A stretch of 64,000 nt of DNA from Mytilus trossulus (taxonomy: Eukaryota > Mollusca > Bivalvia > Mytilida > Mytilidae), in contig NC_086384.1 in assembly GCF_036588685.1 (NCBI RefSeq), forward strand, positions 11,360,195 to 11,424,194, written 5' to 3'. Shown here piece after piece: positions 12,038 to 23,200 of this stretch. The notes under the pieces were generated by a model. That model did not search any database, was not told the origin of the DNA, and saw only the letters and a list, made by a program, of their open reading frames with translations. The position numbers were made by a program, and so were the translations under genes. Position 1 is the stretch's first letter. Each line of letters begins with the position of its first letter.

Positions 12038-12779
12038 TTAAACTCTTCTACCCGGCAGGAGGCAGCAGGACGTATCAACACAAGTGCGTCTCACACAAGG
12101 GCAGTCGCATCTTGCTCTGCATAGAGCGCATTCCCATTGTCTTTCGATCGGATTATCTAGTACATCCGTTTTTGTATTTATCGTTGATGTACTCGTCGTT
12201 GATGTACTCGTCGGTAATGTACTCGTTGTTGATGTCGTCATCGAGTTACTAGGTTTGTACGCTGTCAATAAAAACAAAGGGAGTAAATAGAATTATATAA
12301 GGCCAAGATTTTTTTTTCTTACAAAACAATGTTTTCAAATAGGTATCACCCGTGATACTTCAAGTACAAATGGCGTTGTTGTTTAATAGGTGGTTAATCG
12401 AGCGTTTTAAATGCGTCAGACGCTTGTAACCAACGTAAAAACAAACACTGAAACAGCCTTCGGCTGTTGTACGAAGGCTGTTGTATGCTCAATGGTCGGG
12501 TTGTTGTCGCTTTGACACATTCCCCATTTCCTTTCTCTATTTTCGTTTGTGAAATTGAAAATGGCTGCTACTTGTTCACCTACTTTCTCTGAAGGTAAAA
12601 TATAAAATAGAAAATACTAAAAATTTTAATTTGTCACAAGATAAAATTTAAAAAAAATATAATATACTAAAAATATAGAATACTAAAAAATTACATTTTG
12701 GGTCATTACTGTAGCTATTGACAAATCCACAAATTATATAAATGAAAACGAATATAACTTGGTATTGAGTTTCAGCCAT
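12038..12779 (-). CDS. Secreted 8-cysteine peptide, copy A
   Basis: Two exons, 12710-12779 and 12038-12261, joined by a 448-bp phase-1 intron (donor GTAATG, acceptor TTGACAG). The product is about 97 residues. Residues 1-23 form a hydrophobic signal peptide (core VIFVFIYIICGFV). A Ser/Thr-rich linker follows, about 25 residues of STTSTLPTSTSTT type, which looks like a mucin-type O-glycosylation stretch. The C-terminal cysteine domain begins ECALCRARCDCPCVRRTC and has spacing C-x2-C-x3-C-x-C-x-C-x4-C-x4-CC. The signal exon was found by aligning with copies B-D. The same phase and the 70-nt exon size shared with B support the model. The linker is unique to this copy and seems to come from expansion of a short repeat (12190-12240). 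I do not recognise the family. Small size, secretion and dense cysteines suggest a defence or extracellular peptide, but this is inference. Confidence 0.72.
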
Positions 12780-12916
12780 CTCTAACTGACATTAAAATCA
12801 AGGATACAACTTAAGCGCTATTACAAAAAACATTAACATTACATTACTTATTTTAATAAACCGTCAAAACATTATTTACAACATCATTAATTTTACAAGT
12901 CAATTTCTTATACTTC

Positions 12917-12936
12917 TACGTGCATAGAAAACAACA
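12917..12936 (-). promoter_or_regulatory. Conserved upstream block, gene A
   Basis: 'tacgtgcatagaaaacaaca' on the + strand, starting 138 bp upstream of the gene A start codon. It is nearly identical to blocks at 25250, 35101, 55381 and 61716, each 142 bp from the matching start position. On the coding strand it reads as a TATACACGTA-like core, so it may be the core promoter. Confidence 0.5.
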
Positions 12937-12949
12937 TTAAACTGGTTTA

Positions 12950-13230
12950 TTGTTCTAAATAGAATGCATACAGCACAGTAGATAGAATTTATATATATAT
13001 ATATAAAGTAAATGCGGTATGATTTTGCCAATGAGTAAATTTTTATATAACTAGCTACCAAAGTTTTAATAAAGTGGATGTCATCAATTAAGGGCAACTT
13101 TACGGCCTTCAACAATGAGAAAAACCCTTTCCATATAGTGCGTTTTAAACCGACATGAAAGATATGACACAGTTCAATTGAGAAATATAATAGCCAAATT
13201 ATAACAAAACAAATTGATAACAACTTAAAA
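12950..13230. repeat. Mussel 'cggtatgattttgccaatgag' repeat
   Basis: Carries a (TA)n stretch, 'gcggtatgattttgccaat', 'acggccttcaacaatgag' and 'ccatatagtgcg', the same series as 32945-33190 and 16320-16520. Open frames within it are not genes. Confidence 0.55.
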
Positions 13231-13839
13231 CCTCTAAATAATGTCAATTAGAAATGAAAATGAAAATGATTTGTTATTTCAATTTTATAATCTAACGACA
13301 TGTCATCGTTAGTTATTTCAAGTTAAAACGAGAATAATAATAATTTAGAAATAAGAATTTTACAGGTTGTCTGGAATTCTGTGAAGGCACTGCATGTGGT
13401 TGTATACTCTCGAACGTTTCAATATTTTAGGGTATTCTCAAATGTATCGGATCATTAATTTTCCTATATCCCGTGTCGCACACATGTAAATCGACATCTC
13501 GGTATCTTTAAACCATTGTAACTATGGAATGTTTTTATTATAGTGTTCATGGGAATAAAAAAAATTGATGTTTTGATCTTAGGGATAGCACATTTCCTTT
13601 ACACTCATCTTTTAGGCTGAAGAGCAATGCTTATATTGCTTATCCAAATTAGCGAAATGAATATGTAAAACAAATCGCTGAGGATTTAATGAATTACCAT
13701 TTGTTGAGACACTCTGACCTAAAACAAAATTTCCTTCATAATGTAAATTCCTAGTAGAAGAACTATTCCGTAATGTTATTTGCACGGGAACAAATAATAG
13801 TAATAAAGTATGTGTTACTTACCGAATAACGGCCATAGG

Positions 13840-14150
13840 ATAGGATAACATATTATGGCATTGTTTATAACAATTTTTCCAACAGAAAAACTATATGTTG
13901 ACAGTTACAAGTGTTAAATTAGAATCACGAACATAATTCTTGAGCTAGAAGGTATGACTGAAAGTGACATTAATATGACAAAAACGTACTAAATATAAAC
14001 TTTTCCTGCACTTTTAGAATGTTGTATTTGAGGAACTAGTGTTTTTATATAATTATGGTTTCTTTGGCTGTCATTTATACTTCTCATTTCCGAGGATGAA
14101 CGATAGTGTTTTCGTTGTTAGAGAGTCTACTTGATAATTAGTTTTACTTA
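13840..14150. repeat. Segmental duplication flank, copy 1
   Basis: Similar in order to 29930-30210: 'aactatatgttga', 'acgtactaaata', 'ttgtatttgaggaactagtg', then decaying similarity. Further shared stretches (17130-17300 with 30230-30340; 18960-19130 with 30420-30600; 19390-19640 with 32580-32840) show that the region 3' of gene B and the region 3' of gene C descend from one duplicated segment. Confidence 0.6.
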
Positions 14151-14217
14151 TTTTTTTGGCTGTGTACATACTCTATTTGACATGATACTAACTGATGTGC
14201 ACAATATAAAGGAACAT

Positions 14218-14830
14218 CAATAAACTCATCATAGATACCAGGACTAAATTTTGTATATAAGCCAGACGCGCGTTTCATCTACAAAAGACTTATCAGTGAC
14301 GGACCAAAATTCATAAAAGTTTTGCCAAATACAGCTAAGGTAATCTATGCCTGAGGTAGAAAAGCCTTAGTATTTCAAAAAAATCAATATTTTGTAAACA
14401 GTAAATTTATAAATATAACCATATCAATGACAATTCATGTCAGCACAAAAAGTGCTGACTACTGGGCTTGTGATACCCTAGGCCTCGGGGAAATAGTATC
14501 TCCACCAGCAGGGGGATCGACCCAGTGGGTATAAATAAACTCATCATAGAAACCAGGACTAAATGTTGTATATACGCCAGACGCGTGTTTCGTCTACAAA
14601 AGACTCAACAGTGACGTTGGAGTCCAAAAAAGTTAAAAAGGCCAAATATAGTACGAAGTTGAAGAGCATTGAGAACCAAAATTTCTAAAAGTTTTGCCAA
14701 ATACAGCTAAGGTAATCTATGCCTGAGGAAGAAAAGCCTTAGTATTTAAAAAAAATCAATATTTGGTAAACAGTAAAATAAATATAACCATATCAAAGAC
14801 AATTCATGTCAGCACAAAATGACTTACATT
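14218..14830. repeat. Two tandem copies of the CGCGTTTCGTCTAC repeat
   Basis: Copies start near 14218 and 14528. Each runs 'aaactcatcataga..accaggactaaat', 'ccagacgcg.gtttc.tctacaaaagactc', 'cagctaaggtaatctatgcc' and 'gccttagtattt'. Another copy with the same long tail lies at 61980-62275. Confidence 0.65.
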
Positions 14831-14849
14831 AAAATGAGTGGTTTTAGTA

Positions 14850-15010
14850 GCTGTGCGATCAGGTTTAGTCACCATTTTCGTCGGAAAATATCTGTATAAA
14901 GTCAGGAATATGGAAAATGTTTTCCATCTGTCCAGTTGATTAATAGCGTTTGATTATAACAGTTTCCAGGACTTTCCTATAGTATTTTGAATTTGACTAC
15001 ACATTAGGTA
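14850..15010. repeat. Mussel repeat, short 'caagtcagga' type
   Basis: Contains 'gatcaggtttagtcaccatt', 'gtataaagtcaggaatatgg' and 'ggactttcctatagtatttt'. It is a diverged member of the family at 10930-11180. Confidence 0.55.
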
Positions 15011-15259
15011 TTGTTGTTTTACTTATCATTGATATACCATGTCAACACAGAAGCGCGGCCTACTAGCCTTTTGATACTTTTGCGGAGAAACGTTCACAAG
15101 CAGTGACATAGACCAAATGTATGTTTATAAACATTAAATTGAAGGCATCAGGTAAATATTCCTTTTTTAATGCCACAAAAATATACCCAAAACAAAGTTG
15201 TTCTCGATTTAGGAAGCAAAATGTTTTTTTTTCGTTTACACCCATCAAAGTAAAAAGTT

Positions 15260-15490
15260 AAGACATCCTTTACCAAGTCAGAAATATGTCAGTTTTGATA
15301 TTCAATCCGTTTCTACATACGTTGGCATTTGTTTTAGGTGAAGTTTAGTGTTTCTGTTGTTCCATTGTTTCCCTCTTATAGTTGATGTGCTTCCCGCGGT
15401 TTTATTCTGTTACCCAGATTTATTTTTGCATACTCGAATTATGACTATTGAACAGTGGTATACTACTGTACCCGTTATTTATATACTCTC
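15260..15490. repeat. Mussel repeat, long 'caagtcag' type
   Basis: Contains 'tttaccaagtcagaaatatg', 'agtgtttctgttgttccatt', 'ttatagttgatgtgcttccc' and 'gaacagtggtatactactgt', in the same order as 8455-8700. Confidence 0.6.
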
Positions 15491-15759
15491 GAATATGAAT
15501 CCTTAGAAATTTTGCTACCATTTTCATTTAGGACACACAATTTGTAGCTTGGGACTGTCCGTTCACAACTGAGGCCTCATTGAAATTTGTGGAATACAAC
15601 TTGTTGTGTTGATCTATTGGTAAATGTAAACCACTATTTTAAATGTTAAACGAAGTTCAAATTTTCTATAGGCTTGTACATGTGCATGCAGATTTAGAAA
15701 AATCAGCTCAACCAATTATCTACAAAAATATATAAATTTACAGTCTTAATGTTTGAAAG

Positions 15760-15910
15760 AAGAGGGATGAAAGATACCAGAGGGAAATACAAACTCATAA
15801 ATCGAAAATAAACTGACGACGATATGGCCTAAAAAGAAAAAGAATAAACACACACACAAAAGTACACAAAGCAAAACATAGAAAACAAAAGACTACCCGA
15901 CCGATACAAC
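15760..15910 (-). mobile_element. Reversed 3' tail of the RT-bearing retroelement
   Basis: 'gaaagataccagagggaaat', 'caaactcataaatcgaaaat' and 'acaaaagactacccga' are the reverse complement of the tail seen at 47650-47735 and 49165-49317. It is a 5'-truncated, inverted fragment. Confidence 0.5.
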
Positions 15911-16319
15911 TATATTATTGTTATCTAATGGCTATATACTTTTTGACAATACTAGTTTTACTTAATGAGCAGCATTAATAGATCTTGCAGTATAATTAAG
16001 GGTTTGAAGATTTGATAATGAAACTTTATTCCTATTTCATGGTGTGACATTTCAGTCTATTAGCCTCACGTCGCGCTTTTTTGTTATGGAAATAATTAAT
16101 ATCGGATGACTATCTTTTATGAAGTTAATGTCATAGTTTCTTATAGAAATACGTTTTCGTAATGTGACATCCATTGCTATTCTGTGTTGTTTTAAAACAT
16201 ACTTGATAGAACTATGATCCAGTAAAATCATAACAGTGCTATCGTTAATATCATCATGCAAATGTTGATATTAAACGTACATTCGCTACGGAATACAAAT
16301 ACCTGAAACATTGTTCTTG

Positions 16320-16640
16320 AGATGAAAATATAGATATGTTGTATGATTGTCATGAGACAACTATCCACCAGTGGTGAATACACAACTAAAGGTCACCGTT
16401 ATGCCTGTAACAAAAAGCTGAACCCAAACCATATAGCAAGATGTGAAAGTCCCCGGCATAAAAAGACATACTGGAACTATTCACTGTTAGTACATATGGT
16501 TATTACATACAACCATTTATGATAAAAAGTATGACAGATTGAAAAATAATCAAAGGTACCACATTATTACGTAATACGCCAGACGGGCGTTTCTTTTACA
16601 TAAGACTCACCACTGACGCTCAATTTAAACAAAAGAAACC
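16320..16640. repeat. Two adjoining mussel repeats
   Basis: 16320-16520 matches the 'gtatgattgtcatgagacaac' repeat type. 16560-16640 is a CGCGTTTCGTCTAC relative (here 'cagacgggcgtttcttttac'). Confidence 0.5.
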
Positions 16641-16855
16641 TACTGAATTATAGCCTTCTATTTTGGGTCATATAACAGCAAACAACAAACAAAAACAACT
16701 TTTAGTCAAAACGCAAACTATTGAGGAAAGGAAAGGAAAAATACAGAAACAAAATATCATTTGTAAATTCGATCAAAATACGCAAACATTTTAGTATGTG
16801 GAATAATGATTTGAGTAAATGCCAAAATTGTTTTAAAACTATCTGAAAATCTCTA

Positions 16856-17069
16856 TACTGTGAATTCATTTATTTTCGTGGGAAGTAATTTTCGTGGATT
16901 ACTGAAAACTTTCATGTTCGTGGATATTGAATTTCGTTGTTTTGCCGAAGTATTCATACAAGCCTCTTGAAAATTTGAGATTCGGTGGACATTGAATTTT
17001 TTGGTTTAACTGTTCCCACAAAATCAACAAAAATTGGTATCCAACGAAAAATAATGAATTCCCAGTGAA
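16856..17069. mobile_element. MITE with TA flanks
   Basis: Left end 'tactgtgaattcatttattt' and right end 'aataatgaattcccagtga' are inverted relatives, with TA/TGA at the borders. The interior repeats 'ttcgtgg' words. Size and ends suggest a Tc1/mariner-derived MITE. Confidence 0.55.
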
Positions 17070-17749
17070 TAATATCATAGTACAAAATTCAGTCATAATT
17101 TCAGGTGATGAAGACTGTTTTTTGGAGTCTAATTCAAAAAGGAGCCAAAGACGATTTATACTGTCAATTATGTTTTATCTTCCCTTATTTAAAAATCATA
17201 TTAAAATGCAAACATAATTTTTAAACTTCGACATCTACGCTAGATTCCTGTAGCCTTTCGAAACAATGCACAAATATTTTCTGGAAGTTTCTTTTTTCTT
17301 CTATTGCAATCAATCAATGTATACGACAACCAATACTGAAAGTATTAGGGAATCAGTATTTAACTACAGGCATTACTCGAAATAGAAAAAAGTAAAAAAC
17401 ATTAATATCAAACTCCGAGGAAAATTCAAAACAAAAGGCTCCTAATTTCATGCCTAAATCAAAAGCTCATACACAATACACGAATTGTAAACACCTGAAC
17501 ATACATTTTAGTTGATGACGTGAAATTCAGTTTTGAAAGAATGTCATTTTTAGGGTTTTGCTTTTCAGTTATTTCAATAGTAAAAGTCACTGAACTTTTT
17601 GGAGTTAAGGATCAAAGCTACACTGACCTTTTCTTATTGACACATTACCTCACTATTATGGACTTCCACACTTTGTTTAACAAAATTTAATTCAATTGCG
17701 TTATCTAGGGAACAGGTATGGCTCGATTAACACAATATTACTTTTTTTG

Positions 17750-18775
17750 CAGGGTTGGCAAAGTATTACTCACCCGGGAAAACACAGGCGGGAATTCCTC
17801 GTTTTTCCCGGGCTGGGCAATACTCCCAGAAATGGATAATACTTGGTAATACTTGGCAATACTGGGCAATAAGACTTTTTAAGCTTATTTTAACACAAAA
17901 TAGTAGTCTTGTTGTACTTTCATAGTATTATAGCTAAATATATACGTTTTATACAGATAACAATTGAGCGTCATGTTTCTTGAAGATTGAAAATTCAATT
18001 TCATTCTTTTCTCCACTACTTCTATGTAGGCAGAATACAAAATTCAAATATTTTAGGATTATTTATACCTTGTTAATTTCCATGTATTGTTTCGGCTATC
18101 CAAACGTAAAAAAAATGCATTTTATGACAGTGTTTATGTGAATTATAAATTTAAATGTCTATGCAATCATATTGCTAAATAAACACCCTACAGGGTCAAG
18201 TCATTAACCCTCATAGAAATGAAAAGACTGAATATTGTTATATAAACATTGTCCTAATCTAAATAATTACTTATTAATTAGTGATGTACATATAAATTAT
18301 GCACAAGTATTTTTTCTTCCATTTTTTTGTAAATTCTTAATGTAAGATATATACATTTGAAAAATCAATTCCTTTAATTTATGTTAACAGTTTGACCAAT
18401 CTAGACGATAGGGTGATTTAATAGACTTTCAGAAGAGAATTATTGACAAAGGCCTTTTCCATTAATATTTGTGTAATGTGTGCCTACATATTTACTGGTA
18501 TCATAGTTGCAAGAATAGTACTTTTTCAAATGTATATACACTTGTATTATGACTCTCAAACAAGTTAACTAATTTATAAATCAAAATGTGTTTATAAATA
18601 TCTTAAATGTATTGCAATTGAGTTTGATCACTGAATCCACTTTAAAATTCAGGCCTGTATTTTGTATTACCCAGTATTGCCGATTATTACCCATTAAAAC
18701 CCATTAAAACCCGGGTTTTCCCAGTATTTCTCCACTGGGCTTGGCAATACTCATAAAACCCGGGCTTTCTTGTAA
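17750..18775. mobile_element. Inverted-repeat element with 'cccggg' ends
   Basis: The left part holds 'cagggttggcaaagtattac', 'cacccgggaaaac', 'cttggcaatactgggcaata'. The right part holds 'tattacccagtattgccgat', 'aacccgggttttcccagtat' and 'cttggcaatactc', which are partly inverted relatives of the left end. CAGGG at the tip is usual for hAT elements. The interior is AT-rich and non-coding. Confidence 0.45.
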
Positions 18776-18799
18776 TGGTAAGAACATAAATAAAACAAT

Positions 18800-18925
18800 A
18801 GTTATCAAAAGTACCAGGATTATAATTTTATACGCCAGACGCGCGTTTCGTCTACATAAGACTCATCAGTGACGCTCAGATCAAAATAATTAAAAAGCCA
18901 AACAAATACAAAGTTGACAACACCG
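18800..18925. repeat. CGCGTTTCGTCTAC repeat
   Basis: 'agtaccaggattataatttt', 'cgccagacgcgcgtttcgtc' and 'aagactcatcagtgacgctc' are in the canonical order. Confidence 0.7.
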
Positions 18926-19149
18926 TTACAAAACCCAATTTTAAATTCCATTTAAAAATAAAAATCCCTGTGACGTCACTTTTTATGGCGCACTTATCAT
19001 AATACTATTGTGGTGAAATGGTGAATTATTCTTAATTAAAGAAAGGTATTCATTGTTTTTCTGTAGTTGAAATGTTATAATATACTACTATATTTTGAAC
19101 TATGTATTTCTCTGTCCGGAATGTTCTTGTGTTTATTTCTCCTGTAGTG

Positions 19150-19380
19150 ATGTTGTCATTTAAGCGGTATTTTTAACATGTCCATATCAGTGGGAGGTTT
19201 AGCTAATCCTAAAATCTGTTTCAATCCACTATTTTTCTTCAAAATGCTCGGTACCTTGTCAGGAATATGGCAGTTGTTAACAAATAGTTGATGTTTTCCC
19301 ATGGTTTTAATTATTATCCAGATTTGTTTTTGCTCAATCGATTTACGACTATTTAAAAGCGGAGTTTTTAATACCAACAC
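19150..19380. repeat. Mussel repeat, long 'caggaatatggcag' type
   Basis: Contains 'ttgtcaggaatatggcagtt', 'tttgctcaatcgatttacga'. Shared with 27680-27960 and 30620-30990, all lying 3' of peptide gene copies. Confidence 0.6.
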
Positions 19381-20212
19381 AACCCACCGCAAAAAGGGAC
19401 GTATTTTATGACGTGTATATAATCTTGAAATTCAAACACTTATATAAAACGAGATTTACAAAATTACAATTTTGTTCTCACAATACTAGTTCAAATATGT
19501 ATCATGTTTATGAAGGTCTTATAAAAGGTTATTTACAATTTATGCTGTGACGAGGTACTAATTATTTTGACTAAACCATACCGTTTTCCACCATTTTGAG
19601 ATCGCGAAAAATGCCACACGTGGAGCAGAATCTGCTTACCTGGTATCACTTCCGCTTTTTGTTGAAGTTTCGTGTTGCTCAGTCTTTAGGTTTTTTTTTC
19701 AAATCTTGCATTATATAATTTCATGTTTGTCTTATATTCTTTCTTATTTTACATTGACATTGATTCGACCTGATTTTGTACTTTAATCTTTCGTCTTACT
19801 CTATGTTTGAGCATTCCTGCTGAATTGAAGTAGGGAGGTACGATAAAGGCTCATCAAAACAGTATTACCACATTCATTCATTATCAATACCGAAAAACAG
19901 TTTTTAATAAAACTGTTATATGTTATATTCATTAATGTTAGAACCGTATCATTTATTATCCAGTAGTTACCCTTCAGAAGCCCACGGGATAAACTTCAAA
20001 GTTTGATGAGGTTCGTGTTGCTCAGACTATGATTTTATATGTTGTGTTCTGTATATAATTGTTAAACAGTGGTCTATTTCTTTTTTGACCATGGCGTTGT
20101 CCATTCATTTCTATTTTTTTCATTTTGTATCTTCGGACCCTCTTTCAGATACGTAAAACTTTATAATACAAAAATAAACACACTAATACATCGCTTATTA
20201 ACTGCTGTCGCT

Positions 20213-20218
20213 TTTATT
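20213..20218 (-). terminator. Poly(A) signal, gene B
   Basis: AATAAA on the minus strand, about 58 nt beyond the gene B stop. The same motif sits at 54071-54076 below gene D, in matching flanking sequence. Confidence 0.5.
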
Positions 20219-20275
20219 TGTTCTCATACATTGTATAACATTATTCCTTGAAGATAAGCAAGACAGCAAGAAAGT

Positions 20276-23200
20276 TCAAATTCTTTCGGTTTCGTTACAA
20301 CAACTAGTATCAACACAAGTTCGTCTTACACACTCACAATCGCAATTTGCTTTACACTGTGCACAGTTTCCAATAGACCGAACATTTCTCGCATGCCTTG
20401 TCGGGTTCATTGTGTCTTTCGTTAGCAATTGAATATATTGGTACGCTATAAATCAAATAAAAAGAAAAGTTATTATCATTATTAAAAAATAACATATGAG
20501 TTTATAACACGTTTATAACACATGATATTGAATATGTGGTGTTGGTTTTATTGACTATATATCATTGATAAATGTGACATTATGGAACTGTATATTATCA
20601 AGATATGTTGCTGTTTTTACTATGTATATCCCCATACCAAATGAAATCAAATATATTTTTATTGTCAATTAAAAACGCCCATTACAGGCAGAATAATCAC
20701 AAGTTAAATTTGGTTCAATGATTACAAAATGATTACAATTATTTGAATACAATGAAATCAATGATTACAATGTAAAGACAAGAAACACACACTAATGTGT
20801 ATTTATAAAATGTATCATGTTTCAACTTTGACAAATACAGTGATCCTAAAAAGTATAGGAAACTGAATTTCAATATTCTGTTTTTTTCCCTGGTGCTTTC
20901 TACATTTACAAAAAGAAGCTTTACAAATATCTAAACTTCTAAATTATGCCTCTGTCTTTTTACAGTAAAATATATAAACTGACTAAGTTTCTAATAGTTG
21001 TTTTTGAACAACATTTAGATTATAAATTAAATTGCTTACTTGATTAAAAATGTGACTATCTTTATTGGACATAAGCCAAATAAATTGTGATTGATAATCT
21101 AAATTGTGAAAGTTTTTGTAACTTTTAGTTATGTTGGAAATAATGAAAACTCTCTCACTTTCCAAAGATGAACATTTAAGTAAAAAATGGAGTTCATCTT
21201 CCACTTCTTTTTTACAAAGATTACAAATTCTATCCATTGCCTGAAGTCCCCTGTATCTACCTCTCTCTATTTCTAAATCATGATTACTAATTCTGAATTT
21301 TGTCATTAGAATTCTCAGATTCCTATTACCTATAGCCATATAAGGTTCAAAATATATACTTCTCTTAAAAAATCTGTATGTTCTAAGTTTATTTCCAAAT
21401 GACATTTTTTTCTGTCATCGTTTAAAGATGAATACCACAACTTATTATACTTTAATTTAAGTTTATTTAAAATAAATCTTTTCAAGTTTGATTTCATATT
21501 AAAAACTTGTGATAAATCTATGTCTTAATATTTTGCTAATGAATTTATAGAATTAAACCAACTTTTCTTACTATGGTTTGATAAGGATTTTGATACAAGG
21601 AGAGCAAAGAGAAAGTATGAAAACATATTAACTATAATTTCAATAAATAAAATAAACCATACCAGTTGGTCAATACAGGAGACGCTTAATATGTTAAGAT
21701 AACCGATCTTGTCTTCTTTATGCTTAGTTGTTTTGAGTACCCTTTTTTCTTTAACCTTGATTGGTATATTGTTAATGAATTCTTAAGATTAAAGGCAACA
21801 GTAGTACATGTATACCACTGTTCGAAAGTCATAAAAAGCACTAGTTAAGCACTGTTGCCTCTTATTAACCTTATTAAAGCACTGTTGTCTCTTATTCGCA
21901 ATTTAAGATAACATATGGTTGATTTGTTATTTTCTCTTTGTATTTCCAGGTAATTGTTTCTATGTCGAAGTTTTCTCCAACATATTGGTATATATTTTAT
22001 AATGGTATCCTTAAATTGTCGGTAATGATACAATGCTTATGAGTGAGAATAGTGTTTGTTTTGGAACCACATTGTTTGGTTGTAGTTTATTATTTCTAGG
22101 ATTAAAATACAGTGAACTATCAATCTTAATAAAAGGTGTTAGTCGGTAAATTGAAAAAAACGCAGTTACTTGATTTCCTTCTTTTTATGTGGATTAATTA
22201 TCATAAATGGGAATCACATTTTTATTAGCTCACCTGGCCTAAAAGGCCAAGTGAGCTTTTCTCATCACTTGGCGTCCGGCGTCCGTCATCCGTCGTCTGT
22301 CGTCCGTCGTCTGTCGTCGTCCGTCGTCGTTAACTTTTACAAAAATCTTCTCCTCTGAAACTACTGGGCCAAATTAAACCAAACTTGGCCACAATCATCA
22401 TTGATGTATCTAGTTTGAAAATTTATTTTTTTGACCCTGCCAACCAACCAAGATGGCCGCCATGGCTAAAAATAGAACATAGGGGTAAAATGCAGTTTTT
22501 GGCGTATAACTCAAAAACCAAAGCATTTAGAGCAAATCTGACAGGGTAAAATTGTTTATCAGGTCAAGATCTATCAGACATTCCATTGTTGGGTTGCTGC
22601 CCCTAAATTGGTAATTTTAAGGAAATTTTATAACACTACTTTTTCTGTTTAGTCTGTTTTTCATGATATACATTTGACGTGAAACTGTACTTATGTATCC
22701 CGTCATACTTTGAACCACACCGTTATTTTATTTATTATTATTACTTTTACTGTTAAGTCTGGTTTTTGGTATATCTACTTTACGTGAGTCTGTATTTATG
22801 TATGCCGACATACGACAAAATTATTTTTATGTCTACCTGTGCGAATTTCAAACGCGCTATTTTACACCAGTAATGAAAACCTTCTATCATTTATGGGTAG
22901 ACTTTACATAGATAAATTCAGCCGTATTTGACGTGAAACTGTTCTTATGTATCCCGTCATACTTTGAACCACACCATTATTTTATTTATTATTATTACTT
23001 TTACTGTTAAGTCTGTTTTTGTTATATCAACTTTACGTAAGTCTTCATTTATGTATGCCGTCATACGACAAAATTATTTTTATGTCTACCTGTGCGAATT
23101 TCAAACGCGCATTTTTAAACCAGTAATGAAATCTTCTATCATTATGGGTAGACTTTACATAGATAAATTCAGCCGTATAAGAAAAGCAAAATGAGAATGT

